42,229 nt of DNA from a bacterium (GCA_016781525.1 JADDQE010000007.1:1-42229), one strand, 5' to 3'. Counted from the stretch's first letter, positions 8,686-18,569 are shown. The notes: generated by a model from the sequence alone, not told the origin. Numbers and translations are program-made.

Positions 8686-9045
8686 ATGGCTCCAGCGAAC
8701 GTGTCGATGAACGTTCGAAAGGTAGGCGATACCGTCAGCATCGTGGATATCGAGGGCGAAATGACGGCAACCGCGGAAAGCGCGCTCATGGACGCGTACA
8801 CCGCTGCCATGTCGCCGCAAACGCGCGCAGTTATCCTTAACTTCACCGGCCTCGAGTACATGAACAGTAGCGGCATCGGGTTGCTCGTGACACTACTGAT
8901 TCGGGTCAATCGCCAAAAGCAGCGGCTGCTCGCATACGGGCTCAGCGAGCACTACCAGCATATTTTCGAGCTTACACGACTGACCGACGCGATCAAACTG
9001 TTCGATTCCGAGTCTGAGGCTGTTGCCGCTGCTCGTGGCGCATAG
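8686..9045 (+). CDS. STAS-domain anti-sigma factor antagonist
   Basis: 119 residues, a typical length for a stand-alone STAS antagonist. The ATG at 8686 follows AGGAGGG at five bases. The phospho-acceptor is one of the serines in EYMNSSGIGLL (Ser61 or Ser62); the fold ends with GLSEHYQHIFELTRLTD and a helix. In partner switching the dephosphorylated form binds the kinase and frees its target; here the kinase and phosphatase activities probably both sit in the protein encoded from 6598. It is a paralogue of the preceding gene, 64 bp upstream, so the operon carries two antagonists for one phosphatase/kinase. Confidence 0.93.
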   Translation: MAPANVSMNVRKVGDTVSIVDIEGEMTATAESALMDAYTAAMSPQTRAVILNFTGLEYMNSSGIGLLVTLLIRVNRQKQRLLAYGLSEHYQHIFELTRLTDAIKLFDSESEAVAAARGA

Positions 9046-9068
9046 GGTTGTGCGCAAAGGGGGCTTTT

Positions 9069-9820
9069 ATGACGACGCCATCTCCGCAAACATCGGAAGG
9101 TCAGCCGCGTGATGCTGTTAACTGGGCCGAAAGTGTTTCAACGCTCAAGGTGCAGGCGGTGCCGGCGAGCGCTGTCAATCTGAACGTCGACGGTCGCCGC
9201 GTGAACGCCGCGCTGCAGGGCTTCGGGCAGCTTTGGCAGAAAACGTATCGCATCAAGCTGTCGGGCGCGGCGGTAACGTCGAAGGAGCTTATGCAAGTCT
9301 GGAAGCAGCACTTCCCAGAGTTTCATCCGCCGCAAAGCCGCTTCTATCCTTCGTTCGCGGGCGTACAACCAGGCGAGCTATTGTTGATCAACGCCTCGCT
9401 GACCGGCTTGCCTGTGTACACGGGTGTCATGGTCATCTACGCCGACGAGAGTGTTTTACGGTTATGACGGCCGAGGGTCTGCCTGAGGCTGGCTGGAACA
9501 CCTTCAGCGTCTATGAAGAAGACGGATGTACGGTTGCCCAAGTCCAGTCGATGGCGCGGGCCAACGATCCGATCTATGAGATCGGCTTCCGGCTGATAGG
9601 CTCGCGGGCCCAGGAAAAGATTTGGAGGCATGTGCTTACTCAGCTTGCCGCGCGCTACAACGTGCAGGGCGAGGTTGAGCTCACCAAGCAGTGTGTCGAT
9701 CCAAAGCTGCAGTGGGCCAATACCAAGAATATATGGCATAATGCGGCGCTGCGGTCGATGCTGTACATGCTGACGAGCCCAGCTCGCAAGCTGCGCCGGG
9801 TCGGACGTCGACCAAGTTAA
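9069..9820 (+). pseudogene. Conserved protein of unknown function, split by a one-base deletion
   Basis: The ATG at 9069 follows AAGGGGG at five bases and lies 23 bp after the second STAS gene, so it belongs to the partner-switching operon. The first frame gives 132 residues and stops at 9467. The frame one base earlier continues directly with VMTAEGLPEAGWNTFSVYEE and runs to 9820. Adding one T to the TTTT run at about 9455-9458 joins both parts into a protein of about 251 residues. I recall similar full-length proteins of unknown function from Chloroflexota; the fold may resemble the SRPBCC/polyketide-cyclase type, but that is a guess. The loss is either a real frameshift or a homopolymer sequencing error. 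Confidence 0.75.
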
Positions 9821-9874
9821 CTACATCGCTGTCAACCGTGCTTCAGGAACGGTTGGGCGTGTACCACGGACACT

Positions 9875-11302
9875 ATGGCTCAACATCACGCCTATGATGC
9901 GGTCGTCGTCGGCGCCGGACCGAACGGTCTCGCGGCGGCAATCACGCTAGCTCAAGCCGGACGCTCGGTACTTGTGCGGGAGGCGGCACCAACGCTTGGC
10001 GGCGGTACACGCTCGGCCGAGCTGACGCTGCCCGGCTTTATCCATGATATCTGTGCTGCGATTATGCCGCTGGGGGTCGCCTCGCCCTTTCTGCGCACGC
10101 TGCCGCTCCACGAGCACGGTCTGGAATGGGTCTACTCGCCCGCGGTGCTAGCGCACCCCTTCGACGATGGAACGGCTGTGGTGATGGAACGCTCGGTTGA
10201 GGCAACCGCCGCGTCCCTTGGGTCCGACGCGGGCGCATACCGGAAGCTGATCGAGCCAATCGTGCGGGATTGGCCCCGGCTGGAAAGAGGTGTGCTGGGT
10301 CCGTTTACGATCCCGCGGCATCCCTTCGCAATGGCGCGCTTCGGGCTGGTCGGTCTGCGCTCAGCCGATGCCGTGGCGCGGCGTGCCTTCCAAAGTGACC
10401 GCGCGCGCACGTTCTTTGCGGGTCATGCGGGTCATGCGATCCAGCCGCTTGAGTTTCCGGCCACGGCTGCATTTGGTCTGCTGATCGCCGTACTAGGGCA
10501 TGTGGTCGGCTGGCCGCTGGCCGGCGGTGGCTCGCAGCGCGTTGCGGATGCAATGGCCTCATACCTCCGGTCACTCGGCGGTGAGATTATCACCGATGCG
10601 CGGGTGAATACGCTGGCTGAGCTACCACCGGCCCGTGCGCTTCTACTTGACGTAACGCCGCGGCAGCTGCTCGAGATCGCAGGGGAACGCTTGCCTGCAG
10701 GATATCGTCGCAAGCTCCAGCGCTACCGCTATGGTCCCGGCGTCTACAAAATCGATTGGGCGCTCGACGGCCCGATCCCCTGGCGGTCGCAGGAATGCTT
10801 GCGCGCCGCTACGATCCATCTCGGCGGGAGCTTCGACGAGATCAAGGCGTCGGAGCGCAAAGCCTTCGGCGGCGAGCATGCCGAGCGGCCCTTTGTGTTG
10901 CTGGCACAGCAGTCGCTCTTTGACCACACGCGCGCGCCCGCCGGCAAGCACACCGCTTGGGCCTACTGCCATGTTCCCAACGGTACCACCTGGAACATGA
11001 CCGAGCGGATCGAGGCACAGGTGGAGCGCTTTGCGCCCGGCTTTCGGGATCGTATTCTGGCGCGGCATACCTTCAGTCCGGCGGAGATGGAGCGCCACGA
11101 CGCCAACTATATCGGCGGCGACATTAACGGTGGCGTACAAGACCTGCGCCAGCTTTGGACGCGACCGACCGCACGTATTGTGCCCTATAGCACCCCAGCA
11201 AAGGGTATCTATATTTGCTCGTCGTCGACACCGCCAGGAGGAGGCGTCCATGGCCTCTGCGGCTACTTCGCAGCCAAAGCGGCATTACGGGCGGATCCGT
11301 AG
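9875..11302 (+). CDS. Phytoene-desaturase-like FAD-dependent oxidoreductase
   Basis: 475 residues. The N-terminus is a dinucleotide-binding motif, AVVVGAGPNGLAAAITLAQAG (GxGxxG at 14-19 region), followed by an acidic strand end and a GGGTRS segment typical of CrtI-like amine-oxidase-superfamily flavoproteins. The C-terminus has the FAD-contacting GIYICSSSTPPGGGVHGLCGY pattern shared by this family. The substrate is not clear: relatives include carotenoid desaturases and isomerases, but many are uncharacterised, and no carotenoid gene is adjacent. There is only a weak binding site before the ATG, 54 bp after the split gene ends; whether it is part of the upstream operon is open. Confidence 0.85.
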   Translation: MAQHHAYDAVVVGAGPNGLAAAITLAQAGRSVLVREAAPTLGGGTRSAELTLPGFIHDICAAIMPLGVASPFLRTLPLHEHGLEWVYSPAVLAHPFDDGTAVVMERSVEATAASLGSDAGAYRKLIEPIVRDWPRLERGVLGPFTIPRHPFAMARFGLVGLRSADAVARRAFQSDRARTFFAGHAGHAIQPLEFPATAAFGLLIAVLGHVVGWPLAGGGSQRVADAMASYLRSLGGEIITDARVNTLAELPPARALLLDVTPRQLLEIAGERLPAGYRRKLQRYRYGPGVYKIDWALDGPIPWRSQECLRAATIHLGGSFDEIKASERKAFGGEHAERPFVLLAQQSLFDHTRAPAGKHTAWAYCHVPNGTTWNMTERIEAQVERFAPGFRDRILARHTFSPAEMERHDANYIGGDINGGVQDLRQLWTRPTARIVPYSTPAKGIYICSSSTPPGGGVHGLCGYFAAKAALRADP

Positions 11303-11422
11303 CGGACGAGGGACTGGCTGAGGCGCTGGCGCAAGTCTTCAAGAAGGGACGACAAGGCGTTGCTACTGAGAGACACCGGAAGTGAGCCCAGGCCTGCACA
11401 GGATGTTCATCAGAGAGCAGCC

Positions 11423-12652
11423 ATGCGCTTGCACGGCTGGAGTCTAGTCGTGGCGCGTGTTACATGGCTTGTGGTGACAATCATCACCGTTGGCCTGACT
11501 CTGGTCGCCCTGCCGTTGCGTTACACCGAACTTTCAACCGTCTGCACCGGTGAGGCGGACATCTGCGAGTACTCTCGGCTCCTCACTCCTAAGCAGGTTG
11601 GGGCGCTTGAAGCGGCCGGTATCTCAATCGGTAGCTATGGAGCCTACATATTCGCCATTAGCGTCATCTTTACGGTAGTGTCATGGCTGATTGGCCTGGT
11701 GATCTTCTGGCGCAAATCCGATGACCAAATGGCACTCCTCGCGTCGCTGATGCTCGTCACCTTTGGCTCCTTCTATATGGGGTCGTTGAATTCGCTTACA
11801 AACGCCTTTCCTGTAACGGCCCTTGCTGCCAAGCTCATTGCCGTCCTCGGATTTACCTCGATTATTCTCTTTCTTTATACGTTCCCCCACGGATCCTTCG
11901 CGCCGAGATGGACAGCTTGGCTTGCGATCATATGGATTGTAAACGATATCATCTCGGTGCTTTTTCCTGCGCTGATGCAAGAGTATGCCGGCATCGGCTT
12001 TCTGTCGTTCTTCATCCCAGCACTCGGCTGCATCGGAGTTCAAATTTACAGGTACCGGAGAGTGCGGGATCCCGTCGAGCGACAGCAGGCCAAGTGGGTT
12101 GTTTTTGGTATCGTCGCGTGCTTTAGCTCGCTACTTTCATTTCTGGTCATTGCTCGAATGATTGGCCTTGAGGCCACCAGCCCCATGGGGCTTATCCTCC
12201 ACCCGACAGTCTTGATGGTCTGCGTGATGGCGATTCCTATCTCGATCGGCATGGCAATCCTGAAGTCTCGGCTCTGGGACATCGACGTCGTCATCAACCG
12301 CGCTCTAGTCTACGGCTCGCTCACTGTCACGCTTCTGCTTGTCTACATTGGGAGCGTGGTGCTGCTGTAGGGGGCTCTCCGTCCGCTTGTTGGAACGAGC
12401 TCCGAGCTTGCGACGGTCGTCTCGACGCTCGCAATCGCCGCGCTTTTTCAGCCGCTGCGTCGCCGCATTCAGCAGGTGATCGACCGGCGCTTCTTTCACA
12501 GAAAGTACGACGCCGAAAAGACGCTTGCCGCCTTCAACGCACGACTTCGTGACGAAGTTGATTTGGATCAGCTGACGATTGAGCTGGAACAGCTCGTGGA
12601 CAAGACCCTTCATCCGGTACACGTCTCAGTTTGGCTGCGGCCGAGGCAGTAG
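11423..12652 (+). pseudogene. Membrane sensor-like protein interrupted by an in-frame TAG
   Basis: The ATG at 11423 follows a GAGAG stretch; a TTG at 11360 is possible. About 315 residues follow with some eight hydrophobic segments, ending YIGSVVLL and a TAG at 12368-12370. The same frame then continues without a stop to 12652 and encodes family-like sequence: GALRPLVGTSSELATVVSTL, IAALFQPLRRRI, IDRRFFHRKYDAEKTLAAF and HPVHVSVWLRPRQ. I know this pattern (membrane region, then FxRRKYDAxKTLAxF, then a short C-terminus) from Chloroflexota membrane proteins and sensor kinases, where Gln commonly stands near the TAG. A single CAG to TAG change explains the break. No kinase catalytic domain follows. 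Function is unknown. Confidence 0.75.
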
Positions 12653-12978
12653 GAGTCTTGACGATGGTCGTGCGCGGACGGCTCATCGCCTCTCGTCGAC
12701 CGACGTTTCTATCGCAAATAGTACAATGCAGCTCAGACACTTCATAAATTCCGCGAGCGCCTAGTGAGGCAGTCCGCCTACTGCTTGTGCGCCCGGATCC
12801 GCGCTATGTATCTCGATTTGTACCGGTACGGCTAGCCATTGGTAAACCTGTCTACAGCACCAGGGCGTGGTGCAGCATGAGGCACCCGGGATGGGCAGAC
12901 ACGGGTCAGAAAATGAGGTGCTCAATTTTCGCAACTTGTACTGGCGCGAAGTGGTGGCGTTGAACGTAGAGCCGCTGT
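12653..12978. other. 326-bp gap without a recognisable gene
   Basis: It lies between the convergent broken membrane protein gene and the GH116 gene. Only short structures are visible: a GTACCGGTAC palindrome near 12820 and a CACCA/TGGTG hairpin near 12860-12875. I see no gene and no clear terminator. Confidence 0.4.
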
Positions 12979-15414
12979 TTAAAGTACCCATTCCTTGGCA
13001 CACGCCCGGACGCGTACGCCTTCTGCATCACCGCTCAGTACCTCAACTCGTGGGTGCCACACGCCATCTGTATCGCGCTCTTGGATGTACACGCCCCACG
13101 CCCGGCCGGTTGACCACAACGTTTGGAACCTGTTTTGCTCGGGGGAGACGCCAACAGCCGGAGCAAAAGCAAGCTCTTTACGACCCATGTCGGCGTGTAC
13201 ACCGCTCAGCGCGAGCAGCAGCGCCCAGCTCGACATGCTGCGGGCATAATGATGCCCACATTCAACTTCATTCCATGGGTTGCGACGGACACCGTCATGT
13301 CGAGCACGTACGGCCTCAACGATCTCCAGCCCCTCCATGAATCGGCCTTCGTACATCAGGTGGGCCGCAACCTGATACTCAACGCCTGTCCAGGCTTCAT
13401 CCGAGTACACAAAAGGGTACCTTGGCCGCCCACCGTTGGGCCAGGAGCACATCAGCAGTCCCGCCTCATCATTGAGGACGTAGGTTCGTTGTGTATTGGT
13501 GTGGTGACTGAAACGGCGCTTGAAGTTGTGAGCGAAGATCGAGTCCAGCGCGACCTGGCCATGCTCGCGGGGAATCAGGTTGCCCAGGTTAAGGATCCGC
13601 GCATGAAGTTGGCCGAGCAGCTGATCGGCGAGGCATCCTGCGCCGTGCTGGTATTTGTACGCATCGACGTCTGCGAGCCGCTGCACGTAATAGGCGCCGT
13701 TCCAGAGCATCTCATCCAGCCGCCGGCTGCCTTGCTCAAATGTTGCCCGACAGCGTTCGGCAAGCTCCGGCTCGTTCATGACGCCTGCCAGCTCTTCGAC
13801 CGCCCGTAAACCGGCAAGGTAGTAGATGCCACACAGCGGGTTTTCGCCATAGAACTCGATATCGTACGTGTTGTGCTGGCGTCCGTCGAGCACTCCATCG
13901 TTGTTTTTGTCCCACTGCTGCGTGGCGTACGTGAGGGCACGCTTTACATTGGGCCAGACCTCCTGTAGCCATTCACGATCGCCACTGAGCTGCCATTCGC
14001 GCAGCACGCGCAGAATGCTGCCCATCTGGCCGTCCACGGCGGCTTCCGGCTGCTGATCGCCCCAGGCCCAGATGAAGTGTTCGCCGAACGTCTGGTAGGT
14101 TCGGAAGAACATATAGCCACTCTCATTGGTCTCGACCTTAAACTCGATGCGTCGCATCTCGCGTTCGAGGCTCGGGAAGAGAAATGCAACCGTCTGGGCA
14201 TAGCTCCACACGTGGGTACACGTTCCGTCGCAACAGCCTCGATCATCAAAACAGCCCTCGTAGCCAAAGAACTTTCCGTCTTCTAGCCAGAAGCAGGTCG
14301 TGCTGCGAACCGGAACGATGTTGGCCGATATGGCATCCAATACAGACGCGGGCAGCGTACTGCCGAATAATGCCGCATGAAACTGGCGCGTTTGCTCGGC
14401 TAAGCGGGGCTGGTTCTCGATGACGTAGCGCGCGACGGCCCAGGCATCATCGAAGCGGGTCGCATAGTGATTGCGAACCAGCGAGCGCGGCTCTGCGCTC
14501 CAGCTGTTGGGACGATTGGGAAAATACCACGTGAGAATGAATTGGTACACTTGTTGCTGCCCGGGCGCGAGTGTATCAAGCAGTCCGAGTGAGGCCGTAT
14601 CGGTCTTGCCCAGCTGGGACGGCGTCTCGTAGCCCAAATCGGTCAAACGACCGTCCGTGCAAAAATCGTCCCAAAATTCTTGGAGAAAATCAAACCACGC
14701 GCCGCGTATCCATGCTCGCTTGGTGGTGATATGGGGATGGGTTGTCACTAAGCCAAGGCTGCCGGTCTTGAGATCATGCGGCGCGTACTGCTGCGAATAC
14801 AAAAACAGACCACGACCATAGCTCTCATCACGCACCTCGTTTACATTCAGCCCGGTACCACCGGAGCTGAAATTACCGAACCGGTCCGTCTCCAAGCCGC
14901 CGACCGGATTACTGATCGACCCAACCAGTGTTAGCTGAACCGGTTGATCGGAAATATTGGTCACGGTATAGCTGAAGATGGCACACGGGATACCTGAATC
15001 TTCGGGATGGAGCGGGATCAACGGCGTGTATGCTTCAAGCTGAACGTGAACGGGCAGATCACGATCATCAAAGTCGATCCAAGCAAACGGATACTCTCCA
15101 CGAAAGGTGCTGCCGGCAAGGCGAGGCAGACCGGCAGCAGTTGAGGGATGGTAGCCATGGGAAAGGGTGTGGGGCGGCTGGAGCGGAGCTTCCAGCACTT
15201 TTGCCACAGCCTGGCCTGTCCCGCTTTGCACGCGAATGGCGAAGAAGGTGTTCGGCAAGCTGGTGCCTTTACCAGGATGGTTAAAGATTTCCCAATCACG
15301 GAGTTCGCCGCGTGCTCCCAGCGAAACATTACCGGTCCCGATGCCGCCAAGTGGAAAGGCGACGGCGCTGGCTGTGTGCGGGAATGTGCGTAATGGTTCA
15401 AACGGCTTCGTCAT
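12979..15414 (-). CDS. GH116-type beta-glucosidase / glucosylceramidase-like enzyme
   Basis: 811 residues from the ATG at 15414, which has GGAGG four to five bases upstream; the frame is open to 15588 but the extension has no binding site. The N-terminal half carries FPLGGIGTGNVSLGARGELRDW and the catalytic half contains CTHVWSYAQTVAFLFPSLE, DGVLDGRQHNTYDIEFYG and ECGHHYARSMSSW, the pattern of the DUF608/GH116 family that includes bile-acid beta-glucosidase (GBA2) and bacterial beta-glucosidases. The Asp of HNTYDIEF is the likely acid/base. There is no signal peptide, so it probably acts in the cytoplasm on an imported glucoside or glycolipid. The substrate is not determined. The SARP-type regulator gene lies directly upstream on the same strand. 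Confidence 0.9.
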   Translation of the reverse strand: MTKPFEPLRTFPHTASAVAFPLGGIGTGNVSLGARGELRDWEIFNHPGKGTSLPNTFFAIRVQSGTGQAVAKVLEAPLQPPHTLSHGYHPSTAAGLPRLAGSTFRGEYPFAWIDFDDRDLPVHVQLEAYTPLIPLHPEDSGIPCAIFSYTVTNISDQPVQLTLVGSISNPVGGLETDRFGNFSSGGTGLNVNEVRDESYGRGLFLYSQQYAPHDLKTGSLGLVTTHPHITTKRAWIRGAWFDFLQEFWDDFCTDGRLTDLGYETPSQLGKTDTASLGLLDTLAPGQQQVYQFILTWYFPNRPNSWSAEPRSLVRNHYATRFDDAWAVARYVIENQPRLAEQTRQFHAALFGSTLPASVLDAISANIVPVRSTTCFWLEDGKFFGYEGCFDDRGCCDGTCTHVWSYAQTVAFLFPSLEREMRRIEFKVETNESGYMFFRTYQTFGEHFIWAWGDQQPEAAVDGQMGSILRVLREWQLSGDREWLQEVWPNVKRALTYATQQWDKNNDGVLDGRQHNTYDIEFYGENPLCGIYYLAGLRAVEELAGVMNEPELAERCRATFEQGSRRLDEMLWNGAYYVQRLADVDAYKYQHGAGCLADQLLGQLHARILNLGNLIPREHGQVALDSIFAHNFKRRFSHHTNTQRTYVLNDEAGLLMCSWPNGGRPRYPFVYSDEAWTGVEYQVAAHLMYEGRFMEGLEIVEAVRARHDGVRRNPWNEVECGHHYARSMSSWALLLALSGVHADMGRKELAFAPAVGVSPEQNRFQTLWSTGRAWGVYIQERDTDGVWHPRVEVLSGDAEGVRVRACAKEWVL

Positions 15415-15517
15415 TGTCCCTCCAATCTGCCACAGAACCCACGGGGCCGGGGTCACACCCTGGCCTATCACCTCAGCCTTTGCACTTATGCAAAGGATCC
15501 TATGCCGGCATGCCGCA

Positions 15518-15943
15518 TTAAGAAGCATACGCTGCAAGGGCAGCTTCCGCCAGCTCAATTGCTCGCACGGCGTCACTATCGGCCCCATACGCGAGGGCTA
15601 GGTTGTTGAGCGCTGCAACACGTGCCGACGGATCGGTGAGCTGCTGAGCCAAATGCAGGCTTTGTTCGCCGTGGTGGCGCGCCCTGACAAAGTCCCCGCC
15701 CTTGCTCGAAATAATGCTGAGGATATTGTGCACTTGGGCGAGCGCGCGTTGGTCGCCGGACGCTTGTGACAGCTCAAGGGCCTGCTGCGCCAGCTCGATG
15801 GCGCGGTTAGAATCGCTGAGCTGCTGGGCAACCAGGCTTCGGTCAGCTTGAAGGCGTGCTCGCTCTGCGACAGCTCCCGTCGCGGGGAGCGCGGCGAGGG
15901 CATTTCCGAGGTGCTCTTCCGCTAGCTCCCATTCGCCGCGCCG
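15518..15943 (-). pseudogene. Detached C-terminal TPR remnant of the SARP regulator
   Basis: After the TAG at 15944-15946 the same frame runs on for 141 codons to a TAA at 15518-15520. It begins RRGEWELAEEHLGNALAAL and continues with helical repeat sequence (RAIELAQQALELSQ, ARHHGEQSLHLAQQL, AALNNLALAYG), the normal continuation of the TPR region of such regulators. CAC-CAG-CGG would restore the reading frame, so one CAG to TAG change explains the first stop. The end at LAAYAS is also earlier than I would expect from the family, so the C-terminus may have been lost as well. Confidence 0.7.
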
Positions 15944-18289
15944 CTAGTGCACATTGCCAAGCTTATGCTCGATCGCCGCACGTGCCTCCGGTGGGCGTTG
16001 ACGCGCGGCGGCTTCGTACTGCGAGAGCGCAGCGGCGTAGTCCCCCAGCAGTGTCTGCAAATCCCCCAGCGCTTCATGTAGCACGGCCGTGTCGGGGTGC
16101 CCGAGGGTAAGTGCGGCCTGGAAATGGCTCAATGCCTCCGTATTCGCATAAAGCGTACGGGCCTGCTCTCCCGCAAGCATAAAGTAGTGCGCTGCGTCAG
16201 CTGGCTGGCGGGCGAGCTGATAGTGGCTGGCAATCTTGGCAGCGACTGTCGAACGCTCGCTGCGGGCTCGACTCCGGGCAACGAGCGCCTCAGCAATCCG
16301 GCGATGGAGCAGCCGCCGACGCGCGAGGCTTGTCTCATCGTAGACCAGCACGCGCAGCTTCTCGTGGCTGAAGTCATACATCAGGCTGGACGCATTGTCG
16401 CCGACTTCGACAACAAGTCCCTGTGCGATAAGCTCTTCCAGCGCGGTAATCGCTTCTTCTTCGCTGCGGCCGCTGGCCTCGCGCAAGGTGTCGAAATCAA
16501 AGGAACGACCAATGGCGGCCGCCGTGTTCAGCAGCTGCCAACCTGTTTCACTGACAGCACTCAGCCGGCCCCGCAAAAGGTCGCGTACTCCTCCCGGCAA
16601 TGACCACGGCGCATGATCGGACGTTAGTGCTCCTTGTGTCAACGCCGCAAGATATTCCCCAACAAAGAGGGGCAGTCCTTCCGTCTCCTGATACAACCGC
16701 CCGGCAAAATCCGCTCCCATGCCGCTCAGCTGCGCTGGACGGGCTAGCTCAAGCACGGCACTTTGATCGAGGCGGCGCAGCGGCAAGAGCCTGCCTACTT
16801 CCGCCCGCTGTGCTTCCGCAACCAGCAGGCGCAGTCGATGACCGCTCGGTACCTGCTCGCCGCGCCACGTAGCGATGATGAATAGTGGCCGGCCGTGAAG
16901 TCGACGGACCAAGTACGTCAGGAGGTCGAGTGATGCAGCATCTGCCCAGTGTAGGTCGTCCAGGAAGAGCACGCTCGGAGGTGTGCTGCCGCAGGCAAGC
17001 AGGAGCGCTTGGCTCAGGCCTTCGAAGAAGCGTGCCTGAGCACCTGGAGTTGCCTGAGGGCGGTCTTGCACCTGGATCACGGGCTGATCAAAGCCGTTGA
17101 TCTCGGGAAGCAGACGACCGAGCTCGCCGAGCGCATGAGCTGGGAGCTGTGCAATCCATGCTGGACGCTCTCCTTGCCGTAGGACCGCTGCAAAGGCGCC
17201 AATAAACGGGCTGTAGGCGAGCCCGGCCTCGCCAGCGTAGCAGCGACCCGACAGCGCGCGAACTCCGCTTGCCTTCAGGTGGGCAATAAATTCCTCCGCC
17301 AGGCGGGTCTTGCCAATCCCAGCCTCACCCTCCAGCACAATCAGCTGGCCATCAGTTTCGACACCTTCGTACGCTGCCTCGAGCACTGCCCATTCCAGGG
17401 CACGACCAACCAATGGGCTTGATTCCTTGACATGTGGCTCCACTGTCGCTCGTGCAGGACTGGCTTGCGCGGCTGGGCGTTCCGTCGACGGGGCCGATGG
17501 TGCTGCGGGAAGCGGCAGCCGGTTCTCCTTGATCGACGTGTGCAGCTCGAGCGTGGCCTCAAGCGGTGTGACTCCAAGCTCCTGCTCGAGCACGCGCTCG
17601 CACTCGCGGAACTGCCGCAGCGCAGCCGCACGGTCCCCTGCCCAGGTGTAAAGCTGCATGAGGCGGCGGTGAGCTGGCTCGTGCAGGGGGTCGAGCAACA
17701 GCCAGCGCCGAGCGCAGCCGATCGCCTGCTGCCAGTCGCCGCGCTGGCTGTGTCCCTCCGTCAATCGCTCTAACGCATCCGCCAGCTCACGACGAAGTGT
17801 ATCAGCTTGAAAGTATTGCCACTCGTCGAAGGTGGGGCTATCGCGGAGCGTAAAGCCAGCCAAGAAATCGTCGCGGTACAGCTTCACCGCCTCTTCAAGC
17901 AGTGGGAGGCAGTCGCTGCACACAGCTTTTTCAGAGTGACCGTGATCCGCACAGGCCTCAAGCAGCTGGTGGAATTGGTCGATGTCGACAACCAATCTGG
18001 GATGGTCGCCCTGAGCGCGGCCGAGTGCAAGGTTGTCGCGGTCGATTACGAGTGCACCACCACCTAAAGCCGCGTTCAAGGCTGATAACGTCCGGCGCAG
18101 AGCAGCCCGTGCCCGGGTCTGCCCGTAGTCCGGCCAGAGCAGCGCGGCCAGCGCGTCACGACTATGTGGCTGGCGGGTCACGGCAAGATAGGCTAGCAGC
18201 GCAATGGCCTTGCGCGTGTCGACTTCGACGGGCTGTCCATCGCGCTCCAAGCGTGGTGGCCCTAGCAGTAGCAGAAAAGGATGCCCCAC
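15944..18289 (-). CDS. SARP-family regulator: winged helix, BTAD, AAA/STAND ATPase, truncated TPR
   Basis: 781 residues. An N-terminal OmpR-type winged-helix domain (about 1-95) leads into a bacterial transcriptional activation domain of helical repeats (about 96-255). A linker rich in Ala and Pro precedes an ATPase domain with Walker A GEAGIGKT (321-328), Walker B SVLFLDDLHWAD and sensor-like regions, then TPR-like helices from about 640. Such proteins are cytoplasmic, ATP-dependent transcription activators. The start is a GTG at 18289 with AGGAG nine bases upstream. The frame ends at a TAG after GNVH, while TPR-like sequence continues in the same frame to 15518, so signal sensing by the C-terminus may be impaired. 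Its regulon is unknown; the downstream GH116 gene is a candidate by position only. Confidence 0.88.
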   Translation of the reverse strand: MGHPFLLLLGPPRLERDGQPVEVDTRKAIALLAYLAVTRQPHSRDALAALLWPDYGQTRARAALRRTLSALNAALGGGALVIDRDNLALGRAQGDHPRLVVDIDQFHQLLEACADHGHSEKAVCSDCLPLLEEAVKLYRDDFLAGFTLRDSPTFDEWQYFQADTLRRELADALERLTEGHSQRGDWQQAIGCARRWLLLDPLHEPAHRRLMQLYTWAGDRAAALRQFRECERVLEQELGVTPLEATLELHTSIKENRLPLPAAPSAPSTERPAAQASPARATVEPHVKESSPLVGRALEWAVLEAAYEGVETDGQLIVLEGEAGIGKTRLAEEFIAHLKASGVRALSGRCYAGEAGLAYSPFIGAFAAVLRQGERPAWIAQLPAHALGELGRLLPEINGFDQPVIQVQDRPQATPGAQARFFEGLSQALLLACGSTPPSVLFLDDLHWADAASLDLLTYLVRRLHGRPLFIIATWRGEQVPSGHRLRLLVAEAQRAEVGRLLPLRRLDQSAVLELARPAQLSGMGADFAGRLYQETEGLPLFVGEYLAALTQGALTSDHAPWSLPGGVRDLLRGRLSAVSETGWQLLNTAAAIGRSFDFDTLREASGRSEEEAITALEELIAQGLVVEVGDNASSLMYDFSHEKLRVLVYDETSLARRRLLHRRIAEALVARSRARSERSTVAAKIASHYQLARQPADAAHYFMLAGEQARTLYANTEALSHFQAALTLGHPDTAVLHEALGDLQTLLGDYAAALSQYEAAARQRPPEARAAIEHKLGNVH

Positions 18290-18569
18290 CCTGGATGCTC
18301 CTCTCTAAAAGCAGTGTGAGCCTGTGCTGAATTCGACGTTTCGACGATGGCTAGATTTCGAGCCGTATCCCGGGAGCAGCTCGGAGCGGATAATCAAGAT
18401 ACTTAATGCTACCGCAGCTTCCACGCCGACGCAACGGGCGAATAGTTATATCGGGGCTAGGGCTCGATGCTGCTCCGACAGCTGCCACTTCCACGTATTG
18501 CTTCGGGACTGTCTGTTCAGTACAATCCCTTGGCGGCTATCTACCGCGGTTCGATGAAGGCACAGGGCA

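Noticed and set aside
12368-15946. Recoding of TAG as glutamine, since two interrupted genes fit a CAG to TAG change
   Set aside because: Several intact genes in the window end with TAG (stops at 789-791, 2240-2242, 22189-22191 and others), so TAG is a normal stop here.
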